From: Phoronis ovalis
Lineage: Eukaryota; Phoronida; Phoronidae
Direction: 5' to 3'
DNA length: 12,025 bases
Assembly (NCBI GenBank): GCA_028565635.1
Contig: JAOXYB010048292.1
Span: 1 to 12,025, forward strand
Positions 1 through 8,400 of this stretch are shown one piece after another; position 1 is the first letter of the stretch, and each line of letters begins with the position of its first letter. The notes under the pieces are model-generated. The model searched no databases. It saw nothing but the letters and a program-made list of their open reading frames with translations, and was not told the origin of the DNA. The position numbers and the translations under genes were made by a program.

Positions 1-58
1 TCCCGAATTTTTGATCGCTTTAATTTGTATATTTCGTAATACTGGTTATGATTATAAA

Positions 59-286
59 TTATGAACAGACATAATCACATGATACAATAGCGCACTGTAA
101 AATATTCAAAAAAGTAAACATCCTCAGAATCTCACACTTGCCACACTCACACCAAGTTTTAGAGTCTAATCGTCGTCTAATATCTGATAAACTTGCATCA
201 TCATCAGACATGCTTTCTTCGCTGTTTGAACCATATTCTGGTTCAAATGCATACGAATCTTGTCCACAACCTTCACTATCTACCAT
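59..286 (-). CDS. First exon of a P2X7 C-terminal-domain-like protein (partial gene)
   Basis: The minus strand opens with ATG at 286 in a good initiation context (A at -3, G at +4). The peptide has a short leader with an YAFEPEYG motif (residues 12-19), an acidic Ser/Asp stretch (20-35), then RRRLDSKTWCECGKC (37-51). A PYxFEPE-type motif followed by RRR-x-W-C-x-C-x-x-C is what I know from the zinc-binding cysteine-rich cytoplasmic domain of P2X7 receptors and the many stand-alone proteins of fish, cnidarians and molluscs that carry only this domain. The open frame runs to a stop at 59, but the expected later Cys/Met motifs are absent, so the last ~24 codons are probably intron. Two donors fit: GTGAGT (150-145, splitting Cys46) and GTGAGA (135-130, splitting Cys51). 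The true exon therefore probably ends at 151 or 136, and the rest of the gene lies left of the window. Function of the stand-alone proteins is not established; no channel part is visible. Confidence 0.68.
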   Translation of the reverse strand: MVDSEGCGQDSYAFEPEYGSNSEESMSDDDASLSDIRRRLDSKTWCECGKCEILRMFTFLNILQCAIVSCDYVCS

Positions 287-295
287 GCTTGCATC

Positions 296-422
296 CCGAC
301 CGTATTTCCAAAATGGCGGATCTCAAAAGCGTCCCTTGGGGAATGTTGAGTAACTAACCTAAAGATTGCTTGTTCGACGATGGCGTCGCGTTAAATTTAA
401 AAATGGCGACTGCCCCAAGGGA
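296..422 (-). promoter_or_regulatory. Putative 5'-UTR/promoter of the P2X7-like gene with YY1-like sites
   Basis: This CpG-containing stretch lies directly upstream of the minus-strand ATG at 286. AAAATGGCGG at 310-319 reads CCGCCATTTT on the minus strand, a full match to the YY1 core consensus CCGCCATNTT. A second near-match, AAAATGGCGA, lies at 400-409. Between them is the CpG-rich CGACGATGGCGTCGCG. A 10-bp inverted pair (TCCCTTGGGG 332-341, CCCCAAGGGA 413-422) flanks the block. YY1 sites close to transcription starts are common in TATA-less metazoan promoters. Promoter activity is inferred from motifs and position only. Short + strand ATG frames here (from 312 and 402) look like chance. 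Confidence 0.45.
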
Positions 423-594
423 TTTACCTATCGTATTTTTATCATTTCCTTTATTATTAACAATGAAAAATAGTGGAATGTGGTGGAAAACGAGAAAACA
501 AATATTTATTTTATTTTCTTGTTTTTATATGTTGACCCCTGTTTAACTTTAATTTGCAACATTGTTTCAAAGGCGGGCCACTGGTTTGAAATTT

Positions 595-647
595 GGGCGT
601 CTGCAATTTTATTCCGGACATGTCCCTGAAAATAAAACTAGACGCCC
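595..647. repeat. 53-bp imperfect palindrome centred on GGACATGTCC
   Basis: GGGCGTCT at 595-602 pairs with AGACGCCC at 640-647. The inner arms (ATTTTATT on the left, AATAAAAC on the right) also pair, and the centre GGACATGTCC (616-625) is itself a perfect palindrome. The whole could form a cruciform or hairpin. The centre also matches the p53-family half-site pattern RRRCWWGYYY, but there is no second half-site next to it. Confidence 0.7.
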
Positions 648-926
648 TTGCAAAAAGCTGAGACATATTATTGAGGATCAATGTGTCTTCTTGCGATATA
701 GCCACTAAAACTTTTCATAACACATTGGGATAATTAGTTAAATTAATTCAAGTCGCAGCAGATATCACAAATTCAAAAGCATAGAAAATCGAGATTTCAA
801 TCCTATAAACTTCAAACAGTCCTCGTAGAGCAATGTTCACTCCAAAACAGCGGGAAACCATTCGTCTGGAAGCTGAATAGCATATAAAATATGTTTTGAC
901 ACGTGCCTACAAAATTTCGGCTCATG

Positions 927-1045
927 ATTGGTAAAAAAATCACTAAATATTCCAATGGCTAGGCAATTGCGCGAAAACTTTAATCACGTGACCTGGTTTA
1001 TTCATTATGTGGGCGGGGCTTTTCATATGGATATATATATATATA
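927..1045 (+). promoter_or_regulatory. Promoter-like cluster: CCAAT, E-box, E2F-like, GC-box and TATA
   Basis: Within ~120 bp I read an inverted CCAAT box (ATTGG 927-931), a direct CCAAT (952-956), GCGCGAAA (969-976, on the other strand TTTCGCGC, an E2F-type site), TCACGTGAC (984-992, a TFE/MITF-type E-box), GGGCGGGGC (1011-1019, an Sp/KLF-type GC box), and an alternating AT tract of 15 bases (1031-1045) that could be a TATA element. Another CACGTG lies at 900-905. The order with TATA last suggests transcription to the right, into the GC-richer block 1170-1500, although most of these sites work in either direction. No recognised gene starts there. Function is inferred. Confidence 0.4.
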
Positions 1046-1510
1046 GGTCAACACATGTTTATAGTACGTTTCTGAGTGAAGAAAAGAAACATTGAAAAAG
1101 GCAACAGAGAAGCTGGTGAAGGAATGCAGGGAATATGGATGAGTGAAGCATAACTTAACCAAACATAACGATGCCGATAGTACTCGGGATCGCACTGACC
1201 CAGGACCCGGGAGCGTCCCGGTATTCCAACCCTTGTTTCGCATCGCAAACCAACTCTCCGGTTGATTATAAAAGGAACCTTTGTCCGAGAGCTTTAAAAA
1301 TCCTTTAGAAGTCGCTGACAGGGAATTTTCAGTGACTTTCCACTGGGCTTTACACCACGTTTCTTTCGAGTAGCCATTTTCCCAGGAGTTGTGATGTTGA
1401 TCTAGGTCAAATGACGTATATGGTAGGAGGGGCAAATATGTCATGTGATTTCTAGCAAAGTCGGATTTTTCACCGGTCTTCGGAAAAAGCTGTTTTTTCA
1501 TTAAAGGTCG
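1046..1510. other. GC-richer, CpG-containing block of unknown nature
   Basis: This stretch is visibly richer in G+C and CpG than its surroundings and follows the promoter-like cluster. It is open on the minus strand for 167 codons (1501-998). On the + strand it holds a 45-codon frame starting ATG at 1171 and ending TAG at 1306-1308. I recognise neither product: no signal peptide, no domain, no FANCI similarity. It might be an untranslated exon, a decayed mobile element, or a CpG-rich regulatory region. I do not call a gene. Confidence 0.3.
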
Positions 1511-2110
1511 ACGAAGAATATGACCAAGCAGAATTCACAAAAAAAAGAAACTATTAATATTTTTTGCAAGTTACAGTATGTTAACGGTTGTCGCCACGTT
1601 AAATAACATAAATGTATAAAGCTTTGCAAATACCCCTGGTGTCGAACTCTGTAATATTAATGATCAATATCTTGCACTAATATACAAGTTAGAGTTAATA
1701 TGGGGCAGTAATACAAAACATGAGATTTCATATGGGTAGAACAATTCCATTTTTCTGGGTTGACCAGAATATGTTCCTTTTCTCCAAAAGGATTAGTTCT
1801 GGACATAACTCTTAGCTTATCAACATTTTATGTGTACATACGGTATAATTATGTTATCTTTTCTTGTTAAAAATATCATCCACCAGTTTAGTATTCAGTA
1901 ACTTCTGCCGAGTAGATTTAGCATGGCAGACTGCTGTTAACATTCAGGTGCCATCAAACATATTGAAATATTGTAAAACATTTACTATTACCAGATCATT
2001 TTTCAAATAGACTCACCTGTTAGCTTTTCAGTTTAAAAATAGTTAAACTGTTAGATTACTTCTCAGATATGAGATAAAGTTTATGGTTGACATTTTGTCG
2101 CCTACGCTGT
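1511..2110. other. AT-rich intergenic or intronic sequence
   Basis: I see no coding similarity, RNA gene or mobile element. If the N-terminal FANCI exons are to the left of the window, this is part of the intron that precedes the exon at 2281. Confidence 0.4.
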
Positions 2111-2201
2111 ATTATTATCAAACTTGTGATAATACTTATGTTATCAATATTATTATCAAACTTGTAATAATACTTATGTTATCAATATTATTATCAAACT
2201 T
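2111..2201. repeat. 38-bp tandem repeat, about 2.4 copies, each with a small hairpin
   Basis: Units begin at 2111, 2149 and 2187 with ATTATTATCAAACTT. The third is cut after 15 bases, and the first two differ by only a base or so. In unit one TATTATCA (2113-2120) and TGATAATA (2127-2134) are inverted around a 6-base loop. The array ends 79 bp before the FANCI exon at 2281. It is a short minisatellite; copy number may vary between individuals. Confidence 0.85.
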
Positions 2202-2280
2202 CCATGCCTCCTATCATTACCAGGTCACACAACAATATATGTAGCTATAATTTATTCAAAACTGTTTTTGGTTGTTCCAG

Positions 2281-2425
2281 TGATAATGATGATCTTATGG
2301 AAATACCAGAAAATGGGAAGAGTTATGAGCAGTTACGACACACAGAAGGAACAGTAATTTTGCACACAACTTTTGCTGCAAAACAAGATCAGGAATTAGG
2401 AAGAGAATTTATAAAATATTTGAAG
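2281..2425 (+). CDS. FANCI: FANCI exon a (human ~248-294)
   Basis: The acceptor is TTGGTTGTTCCAG and the exon enters with one base completing a split codon. It encodes an acidic linker, then [17 protein letters not shown] and [11 protein letters not shown], matching human LRHVEGTIILHIVFAIK and ELGRELVKHLK. The donor GTGCAC at 2426 is weak, but it is fixed by the next exon: joining K to T at 2639 gives exactly the human spacing of 11 residues before the conserved SPF. Reading on past 2425 gives unrelated residues and a stop. Confidence 0.9.
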
Positions 2426-5400
2426 GTGCACTCAGATAATGAATTGATGTTACATTTTTTTTTATTGTTCATAATGCAGTTGTCACTCTGCCGGGCTGCC
2501 ATTAGCATTTTTTAAACATCATACCCCATGTAACCTCGTACTACGCTATCATGATGCAGGCAATAAAAAGAATTAACGCTTATTAATAAAATGCATAACT
2601 ATGAAAAATTCAACTTATTGTTATTGTTTAACCTTTAGACGCTGCAGCTTAGCAATCCTTCCACAGCAGTATCTCCATTTAATGTTGCTTTGGCCTTATC
2701 TGTTGGCAAAATTCATCGCTTTGAAGATCAGGTGAGTGTTAAATTTATGATTCCATGCCACCTGTTTTGGTTCATGAAATAAGAATATAAAATGTAGAGT
2801 TATATTAGAAATTTTAATACTAGTTGGTGGCATGATGCTATATACTTTTTTGAATTCTATACATGTTGTAGTTACAAAACTAGTCTTTGTATCTTTGTGT
2901 TGAAGTTTGTAAGTAACAAATCTGAGTTTACAAATTGACAAATACTTTATTGGGATACTAGTTTTTGGCTGACAGTTGATTACTGGTTACTTTTATTGTT
3001 CTGGTGACTGATTTAAAATGTTTAAGGTTATCTTTAAAGAGTCCAAAAATAAAAATATGCACTCCTTATAAATTCACTGCTGGCACAACCTAAGTATATT
3101 ACTGGTGTTGCATGTGCATTGCATATGACAATACATAACTTCTGTTGACATATTAAGTTAAATATATCTAACTTCTAAAGTAATTACAGTGTTACACAAT
3201 GTTCTAGGAGTCTAATTACAATTAAGGTGAACTTACACTTTTGTGTTGACCTGTTCAGCAATGTACAATTTCAGTTACAAAGTGTCTGAGTGAGCAGCAG
3301 AGCCACAGCCCACACTCATGTAGATAACACAGCAAACATATTTGCGTATCAATAGATTTCTCAGTCACATGACATGAACAACTGAGTTACAGGAATCAAA
3401 CTGGTAACACTTTGGAATCTTCACATGGTTTTATTTTAGTGGAAGGGTAATGAAGAACACTGAAGCTTATTATCATGTAGCACACTGTTCAACAGTTAAT
3501 GAATATTTTTGCCTACTGCAAAACTCCTAAATGCACATATTAATGTTTTTTTCCAGATTTTTGAACTCTTAAAAGTCACTGTTCTAAAATGCTTCAAAGA
3601 TGCAGAGAAACAGACCGAAAGTGCCTGGTTACGAGAAATGGTATCGGAGAAATGTTCAGTGACAGCTAATCTCGTACAGACAGTTCAGAACAGGTATTAT
3701 TATGTATTAACAAAAAAAATAGCCACTTGGATAATGTGTACGTTTTCTAATTTTCAATTATAATTTGTTGAATTGTCTTCACTATTTGTGCATCTCTTAC
3801 AATTTTTAAATTTTAATAACACTTCTTGTTATTTCTGTCATTTCTCTACATTTCTCCAAAAATTCTCGTTAAATTAAGACCTAAAATACCGTATTTTCTA
3901 AAATAATTGCCCTGGGCGATTATTTAAAAAAAATGCTTTTAGGGGGAGGGGGGCGATTATTAACTTTTTTTTACTCTTGGCATGAATATATAAGATTTTT
4001 AAATATATTATATTGATTGCCAAACAAAATGAGTTACTTAAAACAAAATTCTGTGTGTAATGCAATTTTTTTCAAAAGAAAAACTTCAAACCTTAAGTTT
4101 GTGCAGTGGTATACTACCTTGCTCAACCTGAAAACACAATTATTGTGAAAATCATCGGCAAAAAGCGTAACTCACCTCCTGCCGTACTCGGTATAGAAAC
4201 TTTATTGGAAATATTATTGGAGGTGATCCAAAGTTTGTTTTACGAGCCAAAACACTTCTTAAAGATAATTTGGAGAGTACTAATAGTACTAATAAATAGT
4301 AGTGACTATATTTCCTTAAAACCCAACACATCTTCCAAAAAAGAGCTAACCAAGTACACATCATAATGTGATTATCTCGTATTAATCCAAATTGGTCTTC
4401 AACTCAAATTGGCGCCCTGGGGGCGATTATTAAAGAGGGGGGATTATTGATTTATTTTAGCCACCAGAGGGGGCGATTATTAGAGAAAATACGGTAAACC
4501 TTGTTTTATGGATGCAACCACTTCAAATTTTGGCCCTTTCATTTAAATCTTTCTTTTTTTTTAACTTCAAATTTTGGCATTTTATTATTATTTTTTTTAA
4601 ATCAGAAAATACAAAAACCCAACTGGCACAAATTCTTGTGGCCTTGTTGTCTGATTCAAAATATTTTTTCTGTTAGCACTAAATAAAAAAAAGACGACTG
4701 ACTTGATTTTTAAGGCTTTCATCCGTTAAACACTCTTTTTAAATAAAAGTAAAAGCCGCCCTACCTACTCAGTATTTGAGGGCTTTTGCCTGTTAATCAA
4801 CTTTTATTTTTGATGTGGCCTATGCACTGTATCCTGTTATCTGCTACTGTGTTACAATTCCAGCTCGTTTGGCTGGGACCATGTTACACAAGGTTTGGTG
4901 CAGCTTGGATTTTTGCTTATGGACTCATTTGGACCTAAAGCTGCCTTTGGGAAAATTCAAGGGGACGTAACTCCAACTGCTCAACTATCACCAAGCCAGC
5001 AAGCATGTAAACTTGGAACTCAGATTTTGATGGATACATTCAAGGTTTCTATTATTCACTTAATTTTCGAGTTTGTTCGTCAATGTAAGAGGAGTTGGTG
5101 GTACAGAAGAACAAATTGTCCTATTGACCCTATGTGTGTCTTGATTGTACTCACACCTTTGTTTTAAAATATATACCTGATGACACTTAAATACTTAAAA
5201 AAGCTGAAATTTGTAAGATTTTAGTGACAACTGTTTGTTTGCATTGTTTACTGTTGTGAAGGGGTGATAAGTTACATCATGGTTTAAGTGAGAGTGAAGA
5301 CTGAGCAGTCATTGGGTCAAATGATGGGATATAATTTTCAACTGACTGTCAAAAACTTTTGGTTGCATGGGGTGGGGAGGGAGGCGGACAGCATTTACAA

Positions 5401-8400
5401 AATATATTACTGGAGTTGGGTGTAGTATTAAAATGCATATTATCGGTAGTTGGGTGCTCCAAAAAATCAATTTGATGGTACCAAACTAGCATATCAAACA
5501 AACATTAGCTATCCACTGTTAGGCCTCAGCGGCATATTTCCCTAATATGTGTTCTTGGAGATGCAATGTATCTATGTAATTTCTGGGGTTACTTTAAGGA
5601 AGTGTCTCAAATTTTTTAAAAATTGTCGAATATTTAACATGAATGTGTAGTGATCAAGGCAAATGCTGTTTGAGATATTTGGCATGTGCTTGATCTAATT
5701 TTAATTATGTTAAAACATAATCTCAGGCACTAAGTAGCTTATAAACTTCGATATATATCCTAAGCGGATAGAGATATCAATGAAATTTTAAAGCTATTCA
5801 ATTTTTTTAAGTATATTTATTTTGAATTAAGTTTAATTTTTTATTCTTAGAGTTGCGTAATACCTTAATCCTTGTTATTTTCCGTAATTTACGGTTGTCA
5901 GCTAGTTTTAATTATTACAATACTGTAGCAGCTTCTGAATTCATAATGCAGTGTTGTTTTGTAGCGTGAGATATTCAAGAAACTATTCTTTTTGGATATT
6001 ATTTCTGCTGCAGTAAATGAATGCTAAAAAAAACTTGTTTCCTGCAGTGTTATAGAAAATGTTGGCACTTTTTGTGATTTTTCGAGTTTAACTTTGAAAT
6101 GCATTTAGTATTAAATATATAATGCTTTGAACTTCAGATGTCAACACATTAACTGCCCACCATTTGGATAATTCCAACTTTTTTGATAACGTACTGTAAT
6201 ATACCGGAATCCTATTCTTGGATTCTACACTCACTGGTTGGATAATTATGTTCCTGAATTGGTCTCATGGGTTTTTCTGATAGTATTTCTAATGAGAGTT
6301 TTCCAAAGTCACATTTAGACGAATAAAACGTGAAGTGGAGGTAAACTGAATAACAAGCGTATTTTTGCTAAGCACATGAGTGCTAGTAAGCTTTTACAAT
6401 GCACAAAGACAAAAACACGTGCAAGTTTTTTTTGATAAATTAACAATAGCTCTGGAAAAGTTATCAAGACTTAAAAATTACAAAATTTAGGAGCATTTGA
6501 AATATTCTGAAATTCCTGTCATCGCACTACAACATACAAGGGCACAAGCAGATATTATAATTACTCCTAGCAAACATTTGTTTCTTTTTTATTTCAAAGT
6601 CGACATAAATTGTTACCTTTGTTGTAAACAGCTTACTTTTATAGTCCCTCTCCTGCTCATAATAAGTCAGTAAACCATTACTGGAAAGTGTTCGTCTACA
6701 TTGCTGGTTTGTCTACATTGCTTGTTTTTGTATGTTTTACAGGCTCACAATTCAGTGAGAGCAGAAATAATAGATCAGATTTTGAACAGAGTGGTTACCA
6801 AAGCTACAAGTCCAGTGTCCCATTATTTAGGTAAAACAGTGGTTGAATATTTAGAATATATGCACTGCAGTGTTAATGCAATAACACTATACAAAGGACT
6901 ACACTTGTAGGGGAAATAATACCCGTTTAGATATTTTTCATTCAATGTCATATTTTATGTAAAATATTGATTCCTTTGTTACCCTGGCCTGTACTTTGAT
7001 TCCTTTGTTATCCTCCTACTAAATTGATAATTGCCGTGGTTATATTCAGTATCATTGTCGAGTACTGCTAACTCTAATAACTTTTTGCAGATCTTCTTTC
7101 TCAGACTGTGATATCTGCCCCGCAAATGTTACTGGATTCTCTACCCCGTGTGAGAGAGACATTTGACTATTTGTCATTTCTCCCTCTGGTTACTGCAGAA
7201 GATCTGTTGAAAGCAGTGCAGCCCTTGATGAAGATAAGCATGACTTTAAAAGATTCTTTATTATTGGTGCTTAGAAAAGCAATGTTTTCCAGGTAACGTA
7301 CATACTCACCACTTTTCATTTCTTTACAAATTTGTTAACTCTGACCATGAGACAATTTTGAGATATGCTTTTTATAGATATTGATTTGTACTCACTGCTC
7401 TGTCACAGTTGATGCTCCAGGTCTGTACTTGACTAGTTCAGGTTTAACACCAGTCTGTAATGGGTTATAACAGTTTTACTGTTTTCAAATTGGTGGCAAC
7501 AATATGGAATATGATAAACAATCTAAATACCTTGCTCTGTCTTTTTCTCACCAAGTAATAATTTGCAGGATTCAGTTTCTGACTTAAAAATTTATATTAA
7601 AAGTGTTTGCAAATACACATCTTGAAAAATTCTTTAAACTGGCTTTGCCAAATTTAATTTTTCCATTTTGCTCTTTTGTGTAATAAGAGAATTAACAATT
7701 TTTTATATGCATGATAATATTCATGTTTTGATACATATTGGTAATAGCGCTTGTTCGTCATTTACAATTGTATAATTTTTATTGGATTATAGACAACTGG
7801 AAGCTCGAAAAGTATCAGTTTCTGGGTTTCTACTCATTTTAAGACATTTTAAAATAATGGGTAGTATGGCTTCCAGTCAAGTTAGCCAGCCATTTTCATC
7901 AAGTCAGGTATATTTAAGTGTTTTTTTCAATGCAATCCCATGTGCGAAGTGTTTACAGCCTAATGACTAATGATTTAGTATACTGAATTATATGAAGAAG
8001 TATATGCAATAAAAAATATCTAAGCTAAAAAGGTGATTCATTTAATGACAAATTTTGGTTTTAAAATACATTTCCTTGAATTGATATGAGATCAAATTAA
8101 CATTTATGCCGAGATTCAACAACAATTTTTACATTGCTGGTTCAGTTTGTTTGCTTCATGTGTACAGCAATAATTTGGTGAGCACACATCTCAAATATTT
8201 CTTGAGAGTTGTTTTTGAATTAATTATGTGTTATCCCTTCACCAAAATTGATAGATTTTGTACACTCTGTTTTAGGTAACTGTTGATGTGCATCACAGAC
8301 ATAATCCCAACTCTAACGAAGCTCTTTGTCTTGAAATTCTGGGAAATCTCCGAAGATGTCTAACACAACAAGCCGATGTGAAATTGATATTGTATGAGGT

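Noticed and set aside
94-150. A micro-intron on the minus strand from GTGAGT or GTGAGA to TTTTACAG (AG at 96-95)
   Set aside because: It would be only about 40-56 nt long, and the joined frame stops after a few residues without restoring the P2X7 domain motif.
1171-1260. tRNA-derived SINE suggested by GGTTGGAATACC (minus strand), which resembles an RNA polymerase III B box
   Set aside because: The match is imperfect and I could not find an A box at the right distance, nor a poly-A or repeat tail.
998-1501. 167-codon minus-strand open frame as a protein-coding gene
   Set aside because: No domain or family resemblance, low-complexity tail from the TA repeat, and a promoter-like cluster inside it. 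Kept only as part of an uncertain block.
2111-2201. CRISPR-like array
   Set aside because: Units are head-to-tail with no unique spacers, and the surrounding genome is clearly eukaryotic.
4106-4366. 86-codon + strand and 70-codon minus-strand frames inside the MITE-like element as transposase remnants
   Set aside because: No DDE/D motif or DNA-binding domain is visible, and the frames overlap each other on opposite strands as expected by chance.
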